From Millionella massiliensis (GTDB lineage: Bacteria; Bacteroidota; Bacteroidia; Bacteroidales; Rikenellaceae), in NCBI RefSeq assembly GCF_900104655.1, contig NZ_FNWD01000002.1, forward strand, positions 682,001 through 746,000: a stretch of 64,000 nucleotides of DNA, given 5' to 3'. Of this stretch, positions 24,464 through 32,611 are shown piece after piece. The stretch's first letter is position 1; every line of letters begins with the position of its first letter. The notes under the pieces are model-generated. The model was not told the DNA's origin, did not search any database, and saw only the letters and a list, made by a program, of their open reading frames with translations. A program made the position numbers and the translations under genes.

Positions 24464-26809
24464 ATGAAACATCGCTATACCCTCGCCCTAAGCCTGCTTA
24501 TCGCCCTGACCGGATGCCGGCAGAAAGAGTTGTCGGAAGCCGTCTATAACCAGGGGCTCAACCTGATTCCCGTTCCGCAGCAAGTCACCCCGCAGAACGG
24601 CCGCTTCGAACTGACCCGCGGCACACAGATCGCCCTCTCGCACGACTCGCTGCAACCCGTGGCCAACTTCTACGCCGAGAAGATGCGCCGCTCGACCGGT
24701 CTTCCCCTCGAAATTACGGAAGAGGCACTATCCGGCAACCTCATCCGACTGGCCATCGACCCGACGGTCGGCACCTCGCCCGAGGCCTACCACCTGCAAG
24801 TGACCCCTGACAGCGCCACCCTCACCGCCCCCACCCTTCAGGGCCTCTTCTACGGCATGGCCACCTTCATGCAGCTGCTCCCCGCCGAGATCGAAAGCCC
24901 CGAGACCCTCCCCAACTGTCGATGGAGCGCTCCGGCCATCGACATTCAGGACCAGCCGCGCTTCCCCTATCGCGGTCTGATGATCGACGTGAGCCGCCAT
25001 TTCGTCAGTGTCGACGGGCTCAAAAAACACATCGACATGCTCGCCACGCTCAAGATCAACCGCCTGCACCTCCACCTGAGCGACTACCAGGGCTGGCGCG
25101 TCGAGATCAAGAAATACCCCAAACTCACCGAAGTAGGCGGCCGACGTATCGACGAATACGGCAACGAATACAGCGGCTACTATACGCAGGACCAGATCCG
25201 TGACCTGGTCAGCTACGCCGCAGAGCGTTTCATCACCATCATCCCCGAGATCGACGTCCCGGGCCACAGTCTGGCCGCCATTGCCGCCTATCCCGAACTC
25301 TCCTGCACCGGCGAACAGTATCCCGTCATGAACCGCTGGGGACCGTTTCCCGTCGTTTTCTGCCCCGGCAAAGAGGCGATGTTCGAACTGCTGGACGGCG
25401 TGTTTGCCGAATTGAGCCAGCTCTTCCCGAGCGAATACTTCCACATCGGCGGCGACGAGTGTCCCAAAGAGGTGTGGAAAGAGTGCCCCCACTGCCAACA
25501 GCGAATCCGCACCGAAGGGCTGTACGGCGATGCCCAGCACCCGGCCGAGCATAAACTCCAGAGCTACGCCATCTCCCGCTGCGAACAGATTCTCCACAAG
25601 TACGGCAAGAAGATGATCGGCTGGGACGAGATTCTGGAAGGCGGTCTGGCCCCCAACGCCACCGTGATGTCGTGGCGCGGCGAGAGCGGCGGCATCGCCG
25701 CCGCCATGATGGACCACCCGGTGATCATGACCCCCACCAGTGGCGGCATGTATCTGGACCACTACCAGGGCGATCCGCAGGTCGAACCCTTCGCATGGGG
25801 AGGATACGCCCCGATACGCACCACATACAGTTACGACCCCGTACCCGACACACTGGTGAAAATGGGTAAGGCCAACTATGTGCTCGGCGTACAGGCCAAC
25901 GCATGGTCCGAATGCATGTATACCGAAGAACTGGTCGAATACCGCGTCTATCCGCGTATTCTGGCCGTTGCCGAGACCGGCTGGTCGGACCCCGCCCGCA
26001 AGGATTTCGACGACTTCTCGCGCCGGCTCAACAACGCCGCCGTGCGCATGGACCTCCACGGTCTGAACTACCACATTCCGCTGCCCGAACAACCCGGCGG
26101 TTCGCGCAACCACATCGCCTTCACCGACACGACCAGTGTCGCCTTTACCACCTCCCGACCCATGAAGATGGTCTACACACTGGACGGCAGCGAACCGGGT
26201 CTCGAATCACCCGAATACCGTTCGCCGCTCCATTTCGACGAATCGGCCACGATCCGAATCCGCAGCGTGCTGCCCTCGGGACGGATGAGCCCCGTGCGCA
26301 CGGTCGAAGTCGAACGTCAGAGCTTCCGCGACGCTCGTGACGCCGAACCTGCCAACCCGGGACTGAAACTCCGCTTTGCACTGCAACGCTGTCTGTACGC
26401 CAAGGAGATCGACGGCATCAGCGAGTGGAAAGACAGCACCCTGTCGGCCATTGAGCCCATCGTCCGCCTGCGAACCAACCCCTACCGCAATGTCGAGTTT
26501 TACGTGGCTGTGGCCGAAGGCTACCTCTACATCGAGCAGGACGGTATCTACGAGTTCACGACCAACAATACCCGGGCATGGATCGGCGACCGGATCGTAG
26601 TTGACAACGACGGTAAACCTCAAATCAACTCGAAATACGGCCGTTCGCTGGCACTGCGCAAGGGGTGGCACCCCTTCAGGGTCGAGGAGATCACCAACTC
26701 GATCGGCGGCTGGAGTGCTCAGCACCGCAACGACGGCTCGGTATCGATCCGACCGGCGGGTGAGTCGAAGTGGACCAAAATCACGGGCGACCGCCTGCGT
26801 TTTGACTAA
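24464..26809 (+). CDS. Beta-N-acetylhexosaminidase, GH20, lipoprotein (second copy)
   Basis: 781 residues from MKHRYTLALSLLIALTGC, lipobox Cys18; the upstream in-frame ATG would bury this signal. Order of domains equals the GH20 at 2149: GH20b (about 30-165), TIM barrel (YRGLMIDVSRHF, INRLHLHLSDYQGWRVEI, PEIDVPGHS, HIGGDE with D331-E332), Fn3-like KMVYTLDGSEPG and a C-terminal PA14-like region (YIEQDGIYEFTTNNTRAWIG). The two proteins are clear paralogues but far from identical, so they may differ in linkage or substrate. Removes terminal beta-linked HexNAc. Confidence 0.95.
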   Translation: MKHRYTLALSLLIALTGCRQKELSEAVYNQGLNLIPVPQQVTPQNGRFELTRGTQIALSHDSLQPVANFYAEKMRRSTGLPLEITEEALSGNLIRLAIDPTVGTSPEAYHLQVTPDSATLTAPTLQGLFYGMATFMQLLPAEIESPETLPNCRWSAPAIDIQDQPRFPYRGLMIDVSRHFVSVDGLKKHIDMLATLKINRLHLHLSDYQGWRVEIKKYPKLTEVGGRRIDEYGNEYSGYYTQDQIRDLVSYAAERFITIIPEIDVPGHSLAAIAAYPELSCTGEQYPVMNRWGPFPVVFCPGKEAMFELLDGVFAELSQLFPSEYFHIGGDECPKEVWKECPHCQQRIRTEGLYGDAQHPAEHKLQSYAISRCEQILHKYGKKMIGWDEILEGGLAPNATVMSWRGESGGIAAAMMDHPVIMTPTSGGMYLDHYQGDPQVEPFAWGGYAPIRTTYSYDPVPDTLVKMGKANYVLGVQANAWSECMYTEELVEYRVYPRILAVAETGWSDPARKDFDDFSRRLNNAAVRMDLHGLNYHIPLPEQPGGSRNHIAFTDTTSVAFTTSRPMKMVYTLDGSEPGLESPEYRSPLHFDESATIRIRSVLPSGRMSPVRTVEVERQSFRDARDAEPANPGLKLRFALQRCLYAKEIDGISEWKDSTLSAIEPIVRLRTNPYRNVEFYVAVAEGYLYIEQDGIYEFTTNNTRAWIGDRIVVDNDGKPQINSKYGRSLALRKGWHPFRVEEITNSIGGWSAQHRNDGSVSIRPAGESKWTKITGDRLRFD

Positions 26810-26900
26810 ACCATCTTTCTACCGACCGATCGGTAAAACCGTTGACAGAACGCTTCGACAGATCGCATCAGTCCGCATTCTTCATCCATTCCGGATCGAC

Positions 26901-26951
26901 AAAAGGGGTACCACCGCACCTCTCTTCATGGGATAGCGGGGTACCCTTTTT
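26901..26951. terminator. Bidirectional terminator after GH20
   Basis: AAAAGGGGTACC pairs with GGTACCCTTTTT across a 27-nt loop, with an A tract 5' and a T tract 3'. Confidence 0.65.
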
Positions 26952-27096
26952 AACAGGTAAAAAACGATTCCCTGTAATCCAAGAGGTAAAGAAGATACGA
27001 AAACCTCAACTTGTGATGTCAATATGCCGAACGCGCTGCCTAAAGAAAACGATACGATTTGTAGAAAACCGTATTTTCTGCCCAAAATACATACAC

Positions 27097-27936
27097 ATGA
27101 AAAAAGAGACTATTATATGGATGGGAGCCGGACAAATCGGACTGGCCATCGTACGACGAATCGCTTCCGGCCGGAAGATAATCATCGGAGACCAACGCAA
27201 AGTCAACGCACAGATTGCTGCCGATCAGCTAAATCATACTGGGTTCGACGCCGTAGCATTGGAAGCAGACCTTTCGTCACGAGAGTCCATCCGTTCAATC
27301 ATATCCGAAGCTCAGCAGTACGGCGATATCCGATATTTGGTGAATGCAGCAGGAGTATCTCCGAGCCAGGCATCCATTGAAACGATATTGAGGGTCGACC
27401 TGTACGGTACTGCTGTCCTGCTGGAAGAAGTCGGCAAGGTTATTGCAGCCGGCGGAAGCGGCGTAACGATCTCCAGCCAATCGGGCTACCGTATGCCAGC
27501 CCTCACGCCGGAAGAGGATAGGTTACTGGCCACCACTCCAACAGAAAAACTACTTACGCTGGATATGCTGCAAACGAAGAATATTCGGGACACCTTGCAT
27601 GCATATCAGATAGCCAAGCGATGCAACGTGAAGCGGGTAATGGCTGAGGCTGTCAAATGGGGCACACGCCATGCCCGACTCAATTCTATCTCTCCGGGTA
27701 TCATTGTCACTCCACTGGCAATCGATGAGTTCAACGGTCCAAGGGGGGAATTCTATAAGAATATGTTTGCCCAATGTCCTGCTGGACGCCCCGGTACAGC
27801 GGACGAAGTGGCACACGTAGCAGAATTGCTGCTAAATGAAAAAGGTGCATTCATTACGGGATCGGATTTTCTGATCGACGGTGGAGCCACAGCCTCGTAT
27901 TTTTACGGACCGCTTCAACCGAGAAACATCGTATAA
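27097..27936 (+). CDS. SDR-family oxidoreductase
   Basis: 279 residues from MKKETIIWMGAGQIGLAIVR; longer starts run through the preceding terminator region. The nucleotide site reads GAGQIG (G10, G12, G15) instead of the usual TGxxxGIG. Downstream are VNAAGVS (NAG-like), VTISSQSGY (catalytic Ser), Y170-Q-I-A-K174 (YxxxK) and a C-terminal ITGSDFLIDGGA typical of classical SDRs. Cytoplasmic NAD(P)-dependent reductase or dehydrogenase of unknown substrate. GC content is visibly lower and codon use less GC-ending than in the flanking CAZyme genes, so it may have a different history. Single-gene unit. Confidence 0.88.
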   Translation: MKKETIIWMGAGQIGLAIVRRIASGRKIIIGDQRKVNAQIAADQLNHTGFDAVALEADLSSRESIRSIISEAQQYGDIRYLVNAAGVSPSQASIETILRVDLYGTAVLLEEVGKVIAAGGSGVTISSQSGYRMPALTPEEDRLLATTPTEKLLTLDMLQTKNIRDTLHAYQIAKRCNVKRVMAEAVKWGTRHARLNSISPGIIVTPLAIDEFNGPRGEFYKNMFAQCPAGRPGTADEVAHVAELLLNEKGAFITGSDFLIDGGATASYFYGPLQPRNIV

Positions 27937-28027
27937 TAAACCTCCATCTTCTCCCCGCCTATACACTGCTACTTCGGGCACTCTCCGCATAGCCTAACTA
28001 AGACAAACGCCCCTGTAAATACACAAT

Positions 28028-28076
28028 ATACCTGTACAGCCGCAGAATGTAGTGCATTCTACGGCTGTACAGGTAT
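28028..28076. terminator. Strong hairpin between convergent genes
   Basis: 22-bp stem with one mismatch and a 5-nt loop (arms 28028-28049 and 28055-28076), located between the SDR and GH16 stops. T-rich sequence follows only weakly. Confidence 0.6.
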
Positions 28077-28158
28077 TTGAGATAAGCCCCACCCCGAGGG
28101 CCCTCACCTTGAAGTGTGTTCGCTACCAAGTCTTGTTCCACCGAACAATCGCCCCGAT

Positions 28159-29037
28159 TTACATATCATTTTTGAAAATCGTCAGCTCATCCATGCTCTT
28201 CGGATCGGTCCAATAACGGAAATATTCGATTTCGAACTCTCCGCCTTGATCCTGATCACTCGGCAGACCCCACCAGGTCGGAAAAGCCTCGCTGTCGAAG
28301 TTGATCGTCTCGGGCGAATGCCAGTAGTCGTTTTTCCGCCGCCGGATCTCCTGACCGTCGACATACCATACCAGTTCGTCTCGCGTCCACTTGAAACCCG
28401 CCACGATGGTCCGGTCGGGCCACGGTACGTCGCTCATGTGCGCCACGTGGTCGCTGATCTGTATCCCTTGTGGTTTGAGGATATAATGCGACGTGGCAAA
28501 ATAGGTTCGCGGATAGGTCGAATCGGTGTCGTGCCGGCCACAAATTTCAAAAATATCGATCTCTTCCTGTTTGACCGAATCCTGGATATAGAGCCAAAAG
28601 GCACTCGAAAGAGCCGACCGCATCGGCCTGCAACGAATCTCGAAGAAACCGTACAACACCTTGTGCGTGCTCTGCACGGCAGCCGACGTAAAGGTATGGT
28701 ACCCCTCCGGAGCATCCTTAACCTCCTCGCGGCGCCCTGTCAGGATCAACATACCATCCTCGACACGCACGTTTTCGGGACGGAAGAGCGACGGTTGGCG
28801 ACCGGTCCAGGTGGGATTGTGGTCGAACCATTTGGTCGTATCGAGCGACGTTCCGTCGAATTCGTCGCTGATTGCCTCGTTATAGACCCATCTTTCGGGG
28901 CCAGCCGGCGCCATCGGCATCGGTCGTGCCGACTCCGTCGTCGAAGAGCAGGCGACCAATGTCCCCGCCAACCAAGCCACAAGACCAACACGAAGCCCAA
29001 TCCGGGCTTTCTGTCCAAGTAAAAACTGTTTTTTCAT
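28159..29037 (-). CDS. Glycoside hydrolase family 16 endo-enzyme, lipoprotein
   Basis: 292 residues. Lipobox LVAC with Cys30. GH16 jelly roll: DEFDGTSLDTTKWFDHNP, LTGRREEV, AAVQSTHKVLYGFFEIRCRP and the catalytic EIDIFE, with nucleophile E159, D161 and acid/base E164. WYVDGQEIRR and the late EIEYFRYW complete the fold. The family cuts beta-1,4 or beta-1,3 glucans and galactans internally, including agar, porphyran, carrageenan and mucin O-glycan cores. Host O-glycan-active or algal-galactan-active GH16 both fit here. Surface lipoprotein, divergent from a GH2 enzyme. Confidence 0.93.
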   Translation of the reverse strand: MKKQFLLGQKARIGLRVGLVAWLAGTLVACSSTTESARPMPMAPAGPERWVYNEAISDEFDGTSLDTTKWFDHNPTWTGRQPSLFRPENVRVEDGMLILTGRREEVKDAPEGYHTFTSAAVQSTHKVLYGFFEIRCRPMRSALSSAFWLYIQDSVKQEEIDIFEICGRHDTDSTYPRTYFATSHYILKPQGIQISDHVAHMSDVPWPDRTIVAGFKWTRDELVWYVDGQEIRRRKNDYWHSPETINFDSEAFPTWWGLPSDQDQGGEFEIEYFRYWTDPKSMDELTIFKNDM

Positions 29038-29063
29038 ACAAAATACATCTATGGGGTTTTCTA

Positions 29064-29071
29064 CAAAGATA
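29064..29071 (-). promoter_or_regulatory. Candidate -7 element of GH16 gene (TATCTTTG)
   Basis: Exact TAnnTTTG on the minus strand 26 nt from the GH16 start. No TTTG at the proper distance upstream. Confidence 0.4.
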
Positions 29072-29331
29072 TCCTCTTTTTCCCGAGAACCTTACCAAGC
29101 TGCTGTACATTAAGCATAAAAAATCCTAACTTTACCGGACCCAAACCCAAATCCGTCATGAAACCCCACCATCGCTACCCCGCCCCTCCCCGGTCGGAAT
29201 GTTCTGCCACACAACATGTGGTCAGCCCTGCCCACTCCCACACTAACTGCAACGACACATCCGATCCACATTCGCCCGCCCCGAAGCCAGCCTTCCGTTT
29301 CAGCCCCGACAGGACACAGCTCCACCACCGA

Positions 29332-32300
29332 ATGACCATCTTTCTGCTGCTCATCGTTGCGTTCGCTCTTCTGCACACCCCCACCGCGCGAGGCCAACGG
29401 CTCGAAACCCTCCTCAGCGGCTCCACGAAGGATTGGAAAGTGTGGCTCGACCAAAACGCGCCATGGCAGGAAGACACCCTCTACCTGCCCCAGGAAATGA
29501 ACCTCGAACGACTCCCCATCCACGCCCCCACCTGCGGCTGGGACAGCCTCTACACCCGCAAAGGCAAGGCCTGCGCAGTGCCCACCACCGTCGAACAGCA
29601 ATTCGGGACCGCCCGAGACTGGACCTACCACGGCGTCAGCTGGTTCTGGCGCGAATTTCACCTGCCCGACAACTGGCAGGGCCGCAAAGTGCTACTGCAA
29701 ATCGAACAGTTCAACCAGCGCATCGAAGTCTTCGTCAACAACCGGCTGGTTGGCTACGACGCCGTCGGGATGCTGCCCTATCAGTGCGACGTAACCGCAG
29801 CCCTGCGGTACGGTGCGACCAACACCCTGGCCATCCGCGTCACCTCACCGGGCGGGACTCGCGGCTGGGAAGACTTCAAGGAGGTCAAATGGGGTAACCA
29901 GCGCGTCCTGCCGACCAAAGACTACTCCGGCATCGGCGGCCGCGTCCGCCTGACCGGCGTTTCCAACCCCTACATTGCCGACATCTTCGTCAAGAACCTG
30001 CTGCCCGCCCTCGGCAACCGCATTGAGATTCAGACCACCGTCGAAAACGACCGTCCGGACGACATCCCGACCGACTATCGCGTGAGCATCATCGAGCGCA
30101 GCAGCGGTAAAACCCTCTTCCAACACCAATACGCCTGCGTACTCCAATCCGGGAGCAACACCCTGCGTCGGACAATCACCGTTCCCGAGGCTGAAGTATG
30201 GTCGGCCAGCAATCCGGCGATGTATGACTGCCGCATCGAACTGGGTGCCCCTTCGGGCGACGCACGCACACAATCCTTCGGATTCCGCGTCTTCGAAATC
30301 CGCGAAACCGACGGTAAACACGACTTCTATCTGAACGGTCAGCGGCTGCGGCTGCGCAGCGCGATCGACTGGGGCGTTTATGCCTTTAACGGACTCTTCC
30401 CTACCCCCGACGCCGCCGAACGGTCCATACGCGGAGTCCGTGCCGTCGGCCACAACAGTCTGAACTTCCACCGCCGTATGGGCGATACCCCGCTGTTCGA
30501 AAATGCCGACACGCTGGGTGTCTACCTCTACGAAGAACCGGGCTCGTTCCACAGCGGTGGACAACTCTACAACATCGACAACGACCGGTTCATGCGCGGC
30601 CAGATGTTCGAACGCCTGCGCCGACTGGTGCTCCGCGACCGGAACCACCCCTCGCTGCTGATCTACTCGCTGGCCAACGAAGACCTGGAATGGACGCCAG
30701 CCCGCGAAATGGGTATGCGCATCATCCACCGAATGGACGACAGCCGACTGATTCTGAACTCGTCGGGAGGCAACAACGGACAGATCTACAAAAACGGTCA
30801 ATACCACATTCCACCGTACGGCGACCGGATTCGCACCGACTATGCCGACCACCACACGGCTCAATCGACGATTCAACTGATGGAGAGCGACCTGTGTCCG
30901 ACCTCCGAGCACAACCACCACTCCGTGGCCGACTCGACCATTCTCTACTGGGGCGAGATGCGTTGCTACGCCGGGACGTTCAACTACCCGCTGCTCGACC
31001 AACAGGGAGCCGCGTGCGGAGGCTACGACCGCCCGATCTACCAATCGCAGAGCCGGAAACTGAACGACCTGTTCGACCGATGCCGCTTCGGCCTCGAAGA
31101 CGACAGTCCGATCCGCAGCGTCTTCGACATCACGCGACAGGCCGGGAAAGGCCAGTACTACACGAACGGCCGTCTGGGGCAGGTGGTCATGACCAACAAC
31201 CATACCGACGGATATGCCCAGAACGGCTGGTCACCGGGTCCGGACATGCCGGACGAATGGGCCTCAGCCATCCTCGACCAAAACCGGAACCTCAATGCTC
31301 CAGCCGAAGAGATGGCCTACTGGAACCGTCCGCTGCAGGTGGCTATCCTGCGTCAGAACGGCAAGTATTTCGACGTCGGCGACACTGTAGCCGTACGGGT
31401 CTGCCTGGTGAACGAAGGCATCCTTCCGGCGGGTGATTACGAATGGTCACTGCGGATCGAAGACGGAGCCGGACGCGTCCAACTCCAAACCGAACCGCAA
31501 ACGATACACGTCGCAGCGGGAGCCGTTTTTGCCCAAACCCTGGCCGACCGCTACGCCTTCACCACGGCAGCAGGCTGGAGATCGGGCTACATCACCATCA
31601 CGGGCCAACTGCAACAGCATGGAAAGACCGTAGCCGAAGGCGTAGAACAGGTGCTGCTGCGCAACCGTCCCTCGCAGGGCGAACGGTTCGAAGGATGCCG
31701 TATAACGGTGATTGACTGGCCGGCCGCCACCCAGGCTCTGACCGACACAGGGATCGCTACAAGCCAAACGCTCAACAACTCCACCCAACGAAACGATCGC
31801 GCCCGAACTCTATTCCTGGTCGGGAAATCAGCAGACCGAAGCACTCTGGAGCCAATTTTACGTGAAGTACGGAACGGTGCCGATCTGATTCTGCAAACGG
31901 ATTCGCTGATGGGCGAACAACTCTATCGGCTCGGACTGCTGAACCAACGCATCGAGGTATGGGGCGGTACCCAAACGGGACACTGGAACGGCAACGGCAG
32001 TTCATACATCGAATGTTTCGCCGGCCAACGGGCCTTTGCCACGGCACACACCATCAGTACCCGGTCGTGGGAGGCAGAAGGTGAGCCACGTGGATTCTAT
32101 CCCTTCTCGAGCCGCCATCCATTGCGTCTATACGGCGTATATGTAGCCAACCAATTCGAACGAAACCCGCTATTCCCCGAAAGCAAAAACGTACTGGTCA
32201 CCTATGGCGAAATCAGCTACGGACGGGGACGGATCCTGCTGAACAGTTCCTATTGGGTGGATGAAGCGACGGTTTTCTCCGATCTGCTTTTCTTCAACAT

Positions 32301-32394
32301 GTTGGCTCACTACGGTTTGGAGAACGACGATGAACAACCGGGACCGGTTCCCAGCGTCCCAACAAACGCCACAACACAGGAGGCGAAACACTAA
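29332..32394 (+). CDS. Glycoside hydrolase family 2 protein, secreted
   Basis: 1020 residues from the ATG at 29332, which begins a signal peptide (MTIFLLLIVAFALLHTPTARG). An in-frame ATG at 29158 would add 58 residues without hydrophobic character and is disfavoured. Sugar-binding jelly roll (WFWREFHLPDNWQGRKVLLQ), Ig-like domain and TIM barrel follow, with YSLANED giving acid/base candidate E450 and ILYWGEM giving nucleophile candidate E542. A long C-terminal extension (about 640-1020) is of uncertain fold. GH2 covers beta-galactosidase, beta-glucuronidase and beta-mannosidase; this one does not show the plain lacZ-like signature, so specificity is open. Confidence 0.88.
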   Translation: MTIFLLLIVAFALLHTPTARGQRLETLLSGSTKDWKVWLDQNAPWQEDTLYLPQEMNLERLPIHAPTCGWDSLYTRKGKACAVPTTVEQQFGTARDWTYHGVSWFWREFHLPDNWQGRKVLLQIEQFNQRIEVFVNNRLVGYDAVGMLPYQCDVTAALRYGATNTLAIRVTSPGGTRGWEDFKEVKWGNQRVLPTKDYSGIGGRVRLTGVSNPYIADIFVKNLLPALGNRIEIQTTVENDRPDDIPTDYRVSIIERSSGKTLFQHQYACVLQSGSNTLRRTITVPEAEVWSASNPAMYDCRIELGAPSGDARTQSFGFRVFEIRETDGKHDFYLNGQRLRLRSAIDWGVYAFNGLFPTPDAAERSIRGVRAVGHNSLNFHRRMGDTPLFENADTLGVYLYEEPGSFHSGGQLYNIDNDRFMRGQMFERLRRLVLRDRNHPSLLIYSLANEDLEWTPAREMGMRIIHRMDDSRLILNSSGGNNGQIYKNGQYHIPPYGDRIRTDYADHHTAQSTIQLMESDLCPTSEHNHHSVADSTILYWGEMRCYAGTFNYPLLDQQGAACGGYDRPIYQSQSRKLNDLFDRCRFGLEDDSPIRSVFDITRQAGKGQYYTNGRLGQVVMTNNHTDGYAQNGWSPGPDMPDEWASAILDQNRNLNAPAEEMAYWNRPLQVAILRQNGKYFDVGDTVAVRVCLVNEGILPAGDYEWSLRIEDGAGRVQLQTEPQTIHVAAGAVFAQTLADRYAFTTAAGWRSGYITITGQLQQHGKTVAEGVEQVLLRNRPSQGERFEGCRITVIDWPAATQALTDTGIATSQTLNNSTQRNDRARTLFLVGKSADRSTLEPILREVRNGADLILQTDSLMGEQLYRLGLLNQRIEVWGGTQTGHWNGNGSSYIECFAGQRAFATAHTISTRSWEAEGEPRGFYPFSSRHPLRLYGVYVANQFERNPLFPESKNVLVTYGEISYGRGRILLNSSYWVDEATVFSDLLFFNMLAHYGLENDDEQPGPVPSVPTNATTQEAKH

Positions 32395-32401
32395 AAACTG
32401 A

Positions 32402-32434
32402 GCCGGATGGAGACCTACTAAGTCTCCATCCGGC
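32402..32434. terminator. Hairpin directly after GH2 stop
   Basis: Perfect 13-bp stem GCCGGATGGAGAC / GTCTCCATCCGGC with a 7-nt loop, beginning 8 nt after the stop codon. Confidence 0.6.
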
Positions 32435-32491
32435 CCTCTCATATCATTCTTTTCAATTTCACCCTTTCCCTCCACCGATACCGTTTTGACA

Positions 32492-32540
32492 GCGAACTCC
32501 CGCAGGTACATTTTTTACAGCCCGGGAGTTCGCTTTATTT
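32492..32540 (+). terminator. Second terminator after GH2
   Basis: GCGAACTCCCG / CGGGAGTTCGC stem with a 20-nt loop followed by TTTATTTTT. Confidence 0.65.
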
Positions 32541-32611
32541 TTCGTACGCCATATTCTTCTTCGTTGAAAGGAAATACTCGCTTCATTTTCTCCAATCGAT
32601 AACCTGCGACA

